Positions 19,770 through 31,129 of a stretch of 64,000 nucleotides of DNA are shown here, piece by piece. The DNA is from Nemophila menziesii. Taxonomy: Eukaryota > Streptophyta > Magnoliopsida > Boraginales > Hydrophyllaceae. Under the pieces are notes generated by a model. The model was not told where the DNA came from. It did no database searches and was given only the letters and a program-made list of their open reading frames with translations. The stretch spans positions 15,925,730 to 15,989,729 of the forward strand of contig JARWIR010000001.1 in assembly GCA_029959085.1 (NCBI GenBank). The letters are read 5' to 3'. A program made the position numbers and the translations under genes. Each line of letters opens with the position of its first letter. Position 1 is the first letter of the stretch.

Positions 19770-22236
19770 ATGCCGTCGATGGCTGGCAGAAGGTTCTTGG
19801 TTCTGGCGGCATTTCTGGCGGCTGCCGTTGTTGTATCAGTAGTCAATGGAGGCGGCGGTCGGAGTTTCCCGGCCAAAGTGTTGAGCTTGGAGAGAGCATT
19901 TCCTGCGAACCACAAGACGGAACTGGAAGTGCTGAAAGCTCGAGACCAAGCTAGGCACGGGCGAATCTTGCAGAGCTTTGCTGGCGGTGTAGTTGACTTT
20001 ACGGTCGCCGGAACTTCCGATCCTTACCTCGTCGGGTAACTTTATATTGAAATTCTATCATATTAATTTTTTCAAATTTTTCCAAGTTTTCGTGCTTAAT
20101 CTTTTTTTATTTTTTTTAATTATTGGTTTTTGTTGAAATCTTGGAAAAGTTAGATTATATTATGATGTCAGAGAGAGTATAATGAAAACAATTAGAAGGA
20201 TTTAATTTTCAATTATTGGTTTTAAATTTATATAAATATGTAATTAATGCCTTCAAATTTAGGTGAGATAGTCTTGATTTTGAAGTCTACTTCAGTGATT
20301 ACTCCAGTGTTAAAGATATTAACTCATCTATGAAGTATTTTTCTTATCTAAATTGCAGGCTTTATTTTACCAAAGTAAGACTAGGATCTCCTCCTAGAGA
20401 TTTCAATGTACAAATCGATACTGGGAGTGATATCTTGTGGGTTACTTGCAATTCCTGTAATGATTGCCCTCGTACCAGTGGACTTGGAGTAAAATTCTTC
20501 CCTTTCAAAAACTTGTTCAGTAAATTGCTCATTGGTCCCTGTGCTATGTGAAATAGTCAAATACACCACACCCTATGTTTAAAAAATTAGCAAAAAGTTA
20601 AAGTTCCATATTTAGCCATCCACATGGGAACATTTTCTATTTACTGAAATAACACAGGGACCCGTGGTGCAATTTACTAAACATAGTCATTTCCACTTTA
20701 ATTGGTCTATAATGACACAATGGGACACTGTTTGATATTTGCAGATTGAGCTGGGTTTCTTTGATCCAGCTAGGTCAGCAACTGCTTCTCCAATACCTTG
20801 TTCAGACACAGTTTGTGCTTCTTTAGTCTCAAGTTCAACTAGTGGTTGCACCATTAAAAGCAATATGTGTGGATACTCATTCCAATACGGAGATGGAAGT
20901 GGAACTTCTGGTTATTACATAGAGGATTTGCTTTATTTCGATACTATTTTAGAGACCACATTAATCGCCAACTCTTCTGCCCCTATAATCTTTGGTTGCA
21001 GCACCTCACAATCTGGTGACTTAACTAAAATAGATAGAGCAATCGATGGAATATTTGGATTTGGTCAACAACAACTCTCTGTAATCTCTCAATTATCTTC
21101 TCGAGGAATTACACCTAAAATATTTTCCCATTGCTTAAAAGGAGAAGGCAATGGTGGTGGGATATTAGTTCTTGGTGAGATTTTGGATCCAAGCATCGTT
21201 TATAGTCCCCTAGTTCCATCTCAGTATGTATCTTTTTTTACTATTAAATTAATCAATTTGGAGAGACTAGCAAGTGTTTTTATTTGTTTTAATGTTTCAG
21301 GCCTCATTACAATTTGTATCTGCAAAGTATTGCTGTAAATGGGAAAGTATTGGATATTGATTCAGATGTATTTACTACATCAGATAACCGAGGCACTATT
21401 GTTGATTCTGGAACAACATTAGCATACCTTGTTGAAGAAGCTTATGAACCTTTTGTGAGAGCTGTAACTTCTTTTGTCTCACAATCTGTTAGACCAATCC
21501 TTTCTAAGGGAAACCAGTGCTATTTAGTATCCACAAGGTTTAAATTCGATATCTATCTAGATTTGTTCATGTGGTCCCACTTAACGTTTTATACATCTTT
21601 CATGTGATTTTAGTAGCATAGCCGAGATATTCCCTCCTGTTGCATTAAATTTTGCTGGTGATGCGTCCATGATTTTGAGACCATCTGATTACCTTGTTCA
21701 TCTAGGGTTTGTTGTAAGTAAAGCAAATATTTTTATAATGTGAGACAAGACGGTTGTTTTTAAAAGCTAATGGTGTTTAATCTTTTACAGGATGGAGCTG
21801 CAATATGGTGCATAGGATTCATGAAAGTTCAGGGTCATGGGATTACTATTTTGGGAGGTTGGTAAAACTTTTGTTGGATCATTAACTGAAAATAACTAAT
21901 GAGTTTTGTTTCTGTAGATCTTGTTCTAAAAGATAAGATCGTTGTATATGATTTAGCACGGCAAAGAATTGGATGGGCAGATTATGATTGTAAGTTGGGT
22001 TATTAATTATGATATTTATTTTTTGTGTTATATAATATGACTAATATTGATCTAAATGTGTTTCAGGTTCGTTGTCAGTGAATGTATCAATAACCTCTGG
22101 TAAAGATGAGTTTATCAATGGTGGGCAGTTGAGCCAGAGAAGTTCATCAAGCAATATGCTCATTAGATCTATACCTAAAAGCATAAATGCTTTCATGCTT
22201 TTCATCTTAGTGTTGGTTGAATTTTTAATTTCGTGA
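19770..22236 (+). CDS. Pepsin-like aspartic protease (A1 family, At5g22850-like)
   Basis: Eight exons: 19770-20035, 20359-20488, 20745-21223, 21301-21537, 21614-21713, 21791-21857, 21918-21989 and 22067-22236. They join in frame to 506 codons with GT-AG introns. The N-terminus is a signal peptide ([19 protein letters not shown]). Catalytic Asp109 lies in [10 protein letters not shown], flap Tyr180 in [12 protein letters not shown], and the second Asp327 in [11 protein letters not shown]. Cysteines are abundant between the first Asp and the flap ([15 protein letters not shown]), as in nepenthesin-type plant enzymes. The C-terminus ends in a hydrophobic tail ([16 protein letters not shown]) after a Ser-rich stretch, as expected for GPI attachment. 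It hydrolyses proteins in the secretory route or at the cell surface. Blocks such as [20 protein letters not shown] closely match Arabidopsis At5g22850 as I know it; its substrates are not known to me. The gene looks intact. Confidence 0.95.
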
Positions 22237-22831
22237 CAGTAATTTCAATTTGATAGGTTATCTGTCCAATTTATATTATAGCAATTGGCAGGCGATTATT
22301 TAATCACTGGTTCTTAGAGTAGTTATTACACCCCTTTTAAATTATATTCGTATAGTTACAAGCTATAGATTTCAAAATTATGGTGTTGCACAAACAACAG
22401 ATTGCAACTCATTGTTTGAGTGTGGATGAAATATGATTATAATTAGTGCTTGAAAGTGATTCTCTCTTCGGTAGATTTGGAGAAGATATTCTTCTGTTTG
22501 AATTATATATTTTGTTGACAAATTTAAGTGTAATGGTAAGTGGAACCATCGAATATGTGAAGTGAACAAATGTATTAACCCTACAATGCTCTTAATCTTC
22601 CCCAAATAGGTGTTGCACCCATCCTTCATTGAGCAACCCTCATCTGCCAGCGAGGAGATAACTTCCACTTTTCTATGGCCGACATTTTCTCCATGCCATT
22701 CAAACGAATGAATACCGCACACTATTAACCGCACAAGCACAAGCTTGGACAATTCTAAAGAATCCAGAAACTTTTGAGGCAAAACTTTTTAAAGGTATTT
22801 ATTACCATAAATTAGATTTTATGAATGTTTA

Positions 22832-22836
<5 letters not shown>
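22237..22836. other. 3' region of the protease gene and unassigned sequence
   Basis: After the 3' UTR, an open stretch of 134 codons lies on the minus strand (22378-22782). It has a somewhat gene-like composition (HSFEWHGENVGHRKVEV) but matches no family I recognise. It may be a gene fragment carried by a transposon, or chance. Confidence 0.3.

Positions 22837-22884
<48 letters not shown>
22837..22884. repeat. (TA)n microsatellite
   Basis: About 24 perfect TA units. Confidence 0.95.
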
Positions 22885-22891
<7 letters not shown>

Positions 22892-22938
22892 AAAGAACTA
22901 AATTGTAAAGTTATATTTCAATCAAAAAAATTATCTTT

Positions 22939-23057
22939 GAAATAGATAGTTGGCCTAGTGGTTAGGTTACTCCGCAGAGACCAAGAGGTCCTGGGATCGA
23001 ATCTCATTGGACTCATTATGATTCCGAGTCCGAAGTGGCTCTCTCATGTATTCAAAA
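22939..23057 (+). mobile_element. Short tRNA-derived SINE with TSD
   Basis: About 119 bp ending in an A-tail. The tRNA-like head has box A (TGGCCTAGTGG) and box B (GGGATCGAATC). It is flanked by a direct repeat of the type AAAAAAATTATCTTT (22924-22938 and 23058-23072), as expected for a LINE-mobilised SINE. It is not a tRNA gene: no cloverleaf acceptor pairing is evident and it ends in poly(A). Confidence 0.75.
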
Positions 23058-23072
23058 AAAAAAATTATCTTT

Positions 23073-24303
23073 AAGAATTTATGTTAAAAATATTTGAAGC
23101 AAAAGTAGTAAAAGATACATGGCATAGTAATAGAAAAGCTATAATATACATGACAAATTAAAAAAATACATAAAAAAAGTCAAATAACATATGACAAAGT
23201 CACCATTGATTTTTCTTTATATATTAGATAGATATCACAAGGAGTTCAACTCACAAAAATAAATATTTTTGAACTCAAATTATTCCATCAACAAATGTCA
23301 ATCGGGACGGGTTTTGCAAGTATTTGCTCTACCTCTGTTCTAAAAGAGAAGGGTTTTAGAGTGCTAAATGAAGGTTGAAGGAGGTGGTGGGGACTAGTTT
23401 TTGAGACCCGCTCAGGAGCCAGGTGGATTTTGAAGATGAAAATTCCCCAACCCAACAACCTTTCCTACATAATATATATTATAAAATATATAATAAATAA
23501 CATATATTTATAATTATAAATGATTACATTTAATTAAGTCTAAAATCTAATAACCTTAAACTTATATTTATAAATATAATACGTTATATTTATAAAATAA
23601 TACGTTATCTATAAAATAACTATCACTTTTATTCCTGCAATTAAAGTACAAGTACAATTATTTTTTCTCTATAATTCTTTTATTTACGCTTCCTTCTCTA
23701 ATTTTTTTAATTTTGTTCAACAAAAAAAATCCATTTGTAAAATCCAACTTCCATGGGGATTTGAAGAACGAGAAGGGTTGAGAGATGGGGATGAATGACG
23801 CCGGGGAGGCGCATATATTTGGTCTTCATTATCTGTTACTGTGCAGGGTGTTGGGATAGGTAAACCCCGCCTCAATGTCTCCCGATTACATTAATCATTT
23901 CATCTACTCAATGTCAAATGTGTAAATTGGGACCATCTACTCTTAGCATGCACGCTTAATCAATCGCGTTGGAGTCAGACTCGACATCCTTCGTCACCAA
24001 ATACCTCTCTTGGCTAGTCGATATTATCCAAGCACGGGGAAGTATATACAATATAAAAATGATGACTTATTTATTGCATGTGTTAATATATTTGGGTAGC
24101 TCGCATGCACAATCATTTTGATAACAACATTGGACGAGAAACAAGTTATATTCGACGCCAATAAGCTCATGGGAGAATCTGTTAATCTACAAGACTACAA
24201 CAAGCCTACAAAATAAAATAAAATTTTGCAGGATACTTGTTGTGATTAAATACAGTGTCTTAAAAACGGTCTCAAATCTTTAACTATACCCAAAGATCAT
24301 GAA
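23073..24303. other. Unassigned AT-rich sequence
   Basis: No gene recognised. It holds an AT-rich block with ATAATACGTTATTTATAAAATAA-like duplications near 23575-23620. Some 100 bases near 23930-24020 have higher GC and could be an eroded gene or transposon fragment, but I cannot assign it. Confidence 0.35.
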
Positions 24304-24308
24304 TCTCA

Positions 24309-24491
24309 TGTAATGAGTAAACTAGTTTACAGAGAAATAAAACAAGGAATTGAAATGCAGAAACTTAAAAGGCAATAATAAAATGAAACTTCATTGATTG
24401 ATTATTTTTTTCATGTACATGGATAATTTATATAACTACATAGTAACTGCAATAAAACAACTATATATAATAACAACTATATTCAACATAC

Positions 24492-24527
<36 letters not shown>

Positions 24528-24576
24528 ATTAATATTTACTAATTAACTTTAAATATTAATACTATGATTCATAACA
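24309..24576 (-). repeat. 3' LTR of the gag-only element
   Basis: On the plus strand it runs from TGTAATGAGTAAACTAG to TCATAACA, that is TG...CA. It includes a (TA)n stretch (24497-24523) that is shorter in the other copy. Confidence 0.85.
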
Positions 24577-24701
24577 TTGCCTCCTCCTTTAAATTGAGCC
24601 TTGTCCTCAAAGTTCTAAACTTGACAAACTTTAGTATAAACAGAATTAAAAGATATATCTGGAAGTGTTTCGACTATCGAAGTAGAACAATTATTATCTC
24701 T

Positions 24702-25724
24702 TCATGAATCTAAAAGAAACAATTGAGGCTTTGATTTACAACGATGGCCAACCACATACCGTTCATCGCAATTATGACATAAACCCTTTTCTCTGCGTAC
24801 TTGCATTTTAATCGGAGATAAAGGACTAATGTTATATCGGCCCGTGTGTTTCACTCTTGGAGAAGGCATAATGGTTTCTGAACCTGATGGTACTGAATTA
24901 GTAGGAGGACTAGGGTAACTAGACCAAGCAGACTTGAATTTTATTAGTTCCATCAATTTTTACTCTTGTAGGCGTGCTAAACCCATAACATGTGAAAGTG
25001 ACATAAGAGGAAAAGCCAGGACTTCTGCCTTAATATCAAATTTTAGTCCTGCAACAAAGCAGCTGACCAAAAAGGATGATGATAATCCAATTGTTTTGTT
25101 CGCAAGTGCTTCAAATTGCGTTTGATAGTCATCCACAAATCCGTGTTGCATTAATTTTGCCAAGTATCCTTGTGGATCTTCAAATACAGGAGGCCCAAAT
25201 CGACTTTCTAAGGCTCTAGAAAATTGCTCCCATGTTGAAATTTGACGGTTTTGAGTCATATATTGAAACCAAGGAAGTGCTTTACCATCCATATGAAATG
25301 AACATATGAGAAGACGCTGATCACTAGAAATCCGATGGTAATCAAAGAAATGTCCAGCCTTAAAATCCAACCAGATGGATCAATACCTTCAAAACGCGAA
25401 AAATCTAAACGCATCTGGCGTGCCGTCATTGGAGACATGTTTGAGAATCTAGGCGGAGTTGGTGGTAGACTCGCTATGACTGGTGGAGGATTAATTTGTG
25501 GCGAATCAGAAGGCCCAGTAACATTATTTCTGTCTTTCAAGAGGCGATTTGCTGTCAAGTTTGCTTTCAAGAGAAACAGTTTTAGTGACAAGATCAGATA
25601 AAATTGTGGAGTGGTTTGTGATTGTTTCCTAAATTTGATCGATTTTGGTTGAATGAATGGAAACAGTCTCTTGAAGATTCTTCACAATATCATCTAGGGT
25701 TTTCAAACATGTTCCCTCGGCCAT
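24702..25724 (-). pseudogene. Decayed gag of the gag-only element
   Basis: Starts at an ATG at 25724 (MAEGTCLKTLDDIVKNLQET), a coiled-coil-like N-terminus. It then shows a Ty3/gypsy Gag core (MRLDFSRFEGIDPSGW, FFDYHRISSDQRLLICSFHM, ALPWFQYM, ISTWEQFSRALESRFGP, YQTQFEALANKT) and a CCHC-like knuckle, CHNCDERYVVGHRC, near 24740-24790. It stops at LFLLDS, where autonomous relatives run on into protease. It is broken by an in-frame TAG soon after the start, a frame change near 25600, another near 25370, and a TAA at 24960. Gag would form the virus-like particle; this copy cannot make it. Confidence 0.8.
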
Positions 25725-25760
25725 GGTGGAGACAGAGATAAGACAATGAAAGCACCAATT

Positions 25761-26275
25761 TGTAATGAATAAACTAGTTTACAGAGAAATAAAACAAGGA
25801 ATTGAAATGCATAAACTTAAAAGACAATAATAAAATGAAACTTCATTGATTGATTATTTTGTTCATGTACATGGATAATTTATAGAATTACATAGTAACT
25901 GCAATACAACCGCTATATAATAACAACTATATTCTAATATAACCACTGGGACTAGCTCAGTGGCCAGGACCCTGTCTCTCAACTAGGAGGTACAGGGTTC
26001 GAATCCCCTCAGCCGTGTTATTTCTTGAGCCCTTAAAGGGGGTAAGCAAGGGGTGCATGGTTCGAGTCTCCTCCCTGAACATGGGTAACCTAGTTCTGAT
26101 TAAGTGGGAGTATGCATGAGGAGGCGTGTATATTTCCTATGGGATTAGTCGTGGTGCGCGTAAGCTGGCCCGGACACCCATATATCGAAAAAAAAAAAAC
26201 TATATTCTAATATATACATATACATAATTGATATTTACTAATTAAGTTTAAATATTAATACTATGACTCATAACA
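25761..26275 (-). repeat. 5' LTR of the gag-only element, split by a SINE
   Basis: Same sequence as 24309-24576, with a SINE and its 16-bp duplication inserted after position 25940. Its left end borders the primer site and its right end borders the TCTCA duplication. Confidence 0.85.
25941..26197 (+). mobile_element. Composite tRNA-derived SINE nested in the LTR
   Basis: Inserted in the LTR, with a 16-bp target duplication AACTATATTCTAATAT (25925-25940 and 26198-26213) and an A12 tail. The head is tRNA-like (box A GACTAGCTCAGTGG, box B GGTTCGAATCC). A second box-B-like GGTTCGAGTCTCC follows some 70 bases later. The body GGGATTAGTCGTGGTGCGCG and GGCCCGGACACCC is shared with the SINE at 40551-40738, whose own head aligns with the second box B. 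The element therefore looks dimeric or chimeric. Confidence 0.85.
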
Positions 26276-26280
26276 TCTCA

Positions 26281-27130
26281 TGGTAACTTGATGACACAAG
26301 CAAGTAAGGAAATCGGTACCACCTGATAGCCGGTTGAAGCAACCAATGAAATTCATGGAAGAGATTTTTTTTCAAACAATTCTCAAATAATCAGGGCTCG
26401 ATTGATCCAATGGGGGACTTGGATTTAGATCTCCATCTAATGAATATAGATTTCCTAGGAAAATAAGTCTGGAATATTCAATAAATCACAACTACCTACT
26501 TCATAGATTATTAAAAGAAAAATATTTCTAAAATGACAATTTTTTAGAAGCAAAATTAGGGAGTGCACCTACTTGTAGATGAAAAAGTATCCTAAAAGGT
26601 AGGGATACCTTTATCAATAAAATCCATTTGAAATTAGGTAATTAATCACTTATTAATATTAACAAACATAATTGAATTAGTAATAAATACTGATAATAAA
26701 AAGCCAAAAAATTCAACTTATACAAATTCTAACAAAACTTGGAAATTTGAAATTTTAGATACCCTATATATAGTGATTAGTGAACAAAACATGATTATAC
26801 CTAAATTTGAGTGTCAAGATCAAATGTGCATTGACTACTGTAAAAATGCTATTTATACAATACCACAAATTAAAAACAGATGAAAATGATATACAAAAAG
26901 CCAAATATATCAACCAACCAACATCTTATTGTGTTTCAAGGATTTTAACTAATTTGAAAATTGTCTCAAGAATTCAACATTATTTCCATAATTTTATTGA
27001 AGCAAAGCCGTTTCCCTCTTTGTAAGAATCAAAATGCCATATTATTCATTGAGTTTCGTTAAAAATCGATCAAGATAATCATGGTATAGGGTTTCAAAAA
27101 TTCGAAACTAAAATCCGATTTTTGCTCTAG
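26281..27130. other. Unassigned AT-rich sequence
   Basis: No coding region or transposon end recognised. The 72-codon frame at 26807-27025 shows no motif. Confidence 0.35.
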
Positions 27131-27136
27131 ATTTAT

Positions 27137-27595
27137 GCATTGTTTGGATTCAAATTATCAAAAGAAAAGAAATGATAGGAATATAAAACTATTACAGGAA
27201 TGGAAAGGAAAGTGGTGATCGTATTTGGATTATGAAAATATTAATAAAAGAAAAGAAATAAATTGATTAAGGAATCACTTGTTTGGATTCACATTATTAA
27301 AGGAAAGGAAATGATTATTTTATATAAAAGTACTTTTATACCCTTTTTGTGTTATATAAAAATATTATGTATTAAAATTATAAGGTTAATTGTGACATTT
27401 TAAAAAGTAATAATTTCATTTCTTTTGAAATGACTCCAAATTAGGAGGATTATTTAATTAATATTTTAAAGGAAAAAAAAGGATTGTGCATTCCATTGAA
27501 TTACTTTCCTTTAATTAAAAATCAATTCAAACAAGTGAAAGGAAAATTTATTCCTATCATTTCTTTTCCTATAAAAATCTTAATCCAAACAATAC
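27137..27595. mobile_element. Fold-back MITE with TGTTTGGATT termini
   Basis: Left end GCATTGTTTGGATTCAAATT and right end AATCCAAACAATAC are inverted repeats. The left half is purine-rich (AAAGAAAAGAAATG) and the right half pyrimidine-rich, so the whole pairs with itself. An internal copy of the end (TTGTTTGGATTCACATTATT, 27281) suggests an internal duplication. The element at 53357-53750 has similar ends and build. No ORF. Confidence 0.6.
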
Positions 27596-27889
27596 ATTAG
27601 ACATTTTCTGGAAAAATTGGTTGCACAGAACTCTTCTCCTCGCTCTAAGGATCAAAACTGCTCTTTAATTTTCAGATTTAGTGAATTATAGAACAAATTA
27701 TTTCTAGGTCGGTTTTCGGTAAACGGGTTGAATTTTTTATAATAGCGGGTAGAGAAGAAGACCAAAAATTCAGATTCAGTGCTTCGCGCGTACGAGTGCT
27801 AATGTTCTCCCGAGTTTCTTTTTTTTGAGTTGAATAACAATAGGTTATAATAAGTCCCAAAAATTACCAATGTCATTAGCATTGTGGTC

Positions 27890-28894
27890 ATTACAAAGCA
27901 ATTTTGCTAATTGGGACGATTGTTCAAATCTAAGCCAAACAAATCACCTCTAAGCTTTTGTTTAGCTGCCCAATCAGCAATAAAGTTCTTACCTCTTTTA
28001 ATAAGAAAGAACTTAAGTTTTTGAGTGATAAAACACTCTCTAATATCCATGATCAAATGAACAATACTTTGAGGTTTTTTTTACATTAGTACACACTATA
28101 GAATTAATTACACTAGATCTATCACTTTCTATAGTAGTTGTCCCCACTTGAAAATGAGAAGCAATTCTGCAAGCTTAATAGACTCCAAGAGAGTCTGCTT
28201 CCATAGATCACAGTGCTCCCATGCATTTAGAATTTCCATCCAAATACTTCCCTTCATGGTCCTTGATAATACAAGAAACAGAAGAGTCTGCCTTAACAAT
28301 GTCAAAAGCCGCATTTGTATTGATTTTTACTTCTCCAACTAGTGGAGGAGTCTACCCAGTTTATGATAAGTGGTGGACTGAGTTGCTTCTAGCATGATTC
28401 ATAATATCAATTGTATCATTCTCTCCATCATTGACAATTGCCTTTGTATAATGAACAATACAATTATTTGTTTTTAAGACCTTAGAGACTTTGCAATTTG
28501 CTACAATATACTCATCACATGTCTTTACAGCATTGTCTATATTAGAGATAGGGTCATGTGCTTTAAATTTGAACACACAAGTGTTCCTTTCTTTCCATAT
28601 AAACCAAGCCATATTTGCAGCCAATTCAGCAGTGCAATTATTCTCATCAGGTATGAACTTCATATAATCCATAATAAAAGTCACCCACTGGATTATAGAA
28701 TTAGTATAGCAATTATGAGATAAAAAATTCAAATGTGAAGCAAACCAGACAGCTCTAGCCCAGTTACATTGCAATAAGGTATACTTAATGCTTCCCACCG
28801 AACCTTTACAGATGTCACAATTAGAATCTTGTGTAATTTTCCTTTGATATCTGTTTTCATTTGTAGGGAGGCTATTTTTACAGGCCCTCCACAA
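27890..28894 (-). pseudogene. LINE C: RT zinc-binding domain and RNase H remnant
   Basis: A 177-codon open piece (28361-28894) starts MWRACKNSLPTNENRYQRKI and has DSNCDIC, then LLQCNWARAVW, the Cys/His pattern of the zf-RVT domain that follows plant LINE RTs. It runs into AWFIWKERNTCVF. Below it an RNase H-like segment of the RVT_3 type reads KINTNAAFD, then EADSLLESIKLAELL, then TIESDRSSVINSIV (28130-28345). Confidence 0.75.
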
Positions 28895-29449
28895 AAAAAA
28901 TTCTAACTTTAGGGGTAATTCTCAGTTTCCAAATTATGTTCTAAACTACCCTTGGCTTCACAAATGAAGAGTGACCCTTGTCCTTTACCTTTTGTCCTTC
29001 ATAACCTGGTTTGCCTTCCTCACCCTAGAATATATATCCTTAACGGTTACATGACCAGATATGGGTTTGGTCCACATTGGAATGTCCTCCTGTAATAGGG
29101 AAATATGTATTCCAAGGATGGTTGCAACCAGTTGATGGTCTAATAAAGAGCTAAGTAAATTACAATTCCAACTTGTACCATTACCATTTTACAACTCACC
29201 TTCCCAAGTGATTGATACTCCAGATGGTTTACCTATATTAATATGACCTGTAATCCATTTAGAATCCCAAACATTAACTCTATTTTCTTTCCCTATATGC
29301 CATAAAATATCTTTTTTTTAGTAAATTCCTTCTTGTGATGAGACTTTTAAACCCCGTGAACAGTTATTTCCAATCTTTGCATCCAAAAAATCACAAAGTA
29401 TTTACCTTTCAAAGTTTTAAAAACAACCGAGTTAGGTTTTAAAAAATTA

Positions 29450-31084
29450 ATTCCATGCATTTGAAGCTAACAAAGCCAAGTTATTTTCATGAAAATCTTT
29501 GAATCCCAAACCACCATTAGTTTTTTGTTTGATCAATCAACCAACTCACACAATGGGTTCTTTCTAACCTTATTTCCCCAAAAAAAGTTTGAAACAAGTG
29601 ATGGAATGTGGCCAGTTACCTTCTAAGGTAAAAGATAATCTGTTATCAGATGGTTAGGGATTGCATTGATTATAGCCTTTATCAATGTTTCCTTACCATT
29701 TGATGATAATAGCTTAGTGTTCTATGCCTCTAACCTTCTAATAATTGTATCAATGAGCCACTCCAAACTTTTCACCTTTGATCTTCCCCATGATGTTGGC
29801 ACTCTAAGATACTTGCCAAGATCCACCAATACATTCATTCTAAGAAGATCAAAGATGTTATTTTTTAACTTAATATCCATATTTTGGCTGAACGGAATGC
29901 CACTCTTGTTAAGATTGACTTTCTGACCTGGATGACTATATGTATGAAGTAAATATTGAAATTTGATACATTTTCCGTACTTGCTTCAATAAAAAACAAG
30001 TTGTCATCTTCAAAGAGGCAATGTGTAATACTTTTACTACCTCTTGAAATTTTAACACCCTTATGTATGTTTTGTTCCTCAGCCTCCCTAAGGATAGTTG
30101 GTAAAGCTTGAGTTACAAGGCAAAACGAGAAGGGAGAGATGTGATCACCCTGTCTCAATTCCCTTATGGGTTTTTGAAACATGATATAATTTACCAATGA
30201 TTTGAACTTGGTATGAAACTGAGGTAACACAATTGATAATCCACTCAATCTATTTCCTGCAAAAACCAAGCTTAGCCATAAGTTCAAAGTTAAACATTTT
30301 CATAAGCTTTAGAGAAGTCTGCTTTGATTGCATTGAGTATGCCTTGTTGTACCTTTGATTTTTCAAAAAGTGGCAAAACTCATGTGCAATTAGAACATTA
30401 TCATAAATTGATCTACCAAGGATAAAATCATTTTGAGTATCATCAACCCACATCTCTATAAAAGGGTTGAATCATGAGTATTAAGATTTTAGAAATAATA
30501 TTGTACAAAAAATTGGCAAAACTGATTGGTCTAAAAGAACCAATTGACTCAAGATTCAACACTTTAGGTATACGAGCTATAATGCTACCATTTACAAAAG
30601 ATAAATCTATATTGTTATAAAAGAAATTAGTGACAACTCTTAGAACATCAAATTTAATCAACTCATAGGATTTAAGAAAGAAGAAACTTGAGAATTCATC
30701 TGCCCTAGGGGCTTCATCCAACTTTAAACTTTTAACTGCTACTTCCAATTTACTCATAGTGATTGTTTTAGTTAAAATGTCATTCATTTCCTCATTCACC
30801 ACTGGAGAAACACAACTAAGTGTTGAATTCAACTCCCTTGGTCCCACTTTCTGAAAAACACCAGAGAAATAATTAGTAATATCATTTGAAATCTCATCTT
30901 TATCCTTAAACCATAACCCACTAGCTAATTTGATCCTTTTTATTTTATTTTTGGATTTATTTGCTTTGGTTATGGCTTGAAAAAACTTTGAATTCTTATC
31001 ACCATGCTTAAGCCATAAGTTTCTAGATCTTAGGGCCCAATACTTCTCCTCTTTTATCCAATGTTCTTCCAATACTCTGCTCAA
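29450..31084 (-). pseudogene. LINE C: reverse transcriptase remnant
   Basis: Pieces from right to left: HWIKEEKYWALRSRNLWLKHG and DKNSKFFQAITK (31010-30960), EAPRADEFSSFFFLKSY (30720-30670), FRPISFANFLYNIISKIL (30530-30480), ILGRSIYDNVLIAHEF (30430-30370), ELRQGDHISPFSF (30170-30130), and CLFEDDNLFF (30030-30000). The catalytic FADD has become FEDD. Several stops and frame changes. Confidence 0.8.
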
Positions 31085-31129
31085 AGAGTTAAACTTTTCA
31101 ATGTTCTGCTCAGAAAAAGAAGAATAGAC

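Larger units (their letters stand above)
24309..26275 (-). mobile_element. Complete gag-only LTR retrotransposon (TR-GAG type) with TSD
   Basis: A 1967-bp element on the minus strand with every structural mark in place. It has a 5-bp target duplication TCTCA (24304-24308 and 26276-26280) and terminal direct repeats of about 250-270 bp (24309-24576 and 25761-26275, the second enlarged by a SINE). A primer-site-like TTGGTGCTTTCATTG lies just inside the 5' LTR (25745-25759), and a polypurine tract AAAGGAGGAGGCAA lies just inside the 3' LTR (24577-24592). The space between holds only a Gag gene; protease, RT, RNase H and integrase are absent. This is the layout described for terminal-repeat retrotransposons with GAG (TR-GAG). 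The two LTRs differ at roughly a dozen positions, so the insertion is old. Confidence 0.85.

Noticed and set aside
22378..22782. A 134-codon minus-strand frame after the protease gene.
   Set aside because: No family resemblance I can name and no neighbouring exon signals; kept only as a note in the region entry.
25941..26010. tRNA-like sequences with good A and B boxes at 22.95, 25.95 and 40.57 kb.
   Set aside because: They are heads of SINEs with A-tails and target duplications; no complete cloverleaf could be drawn.
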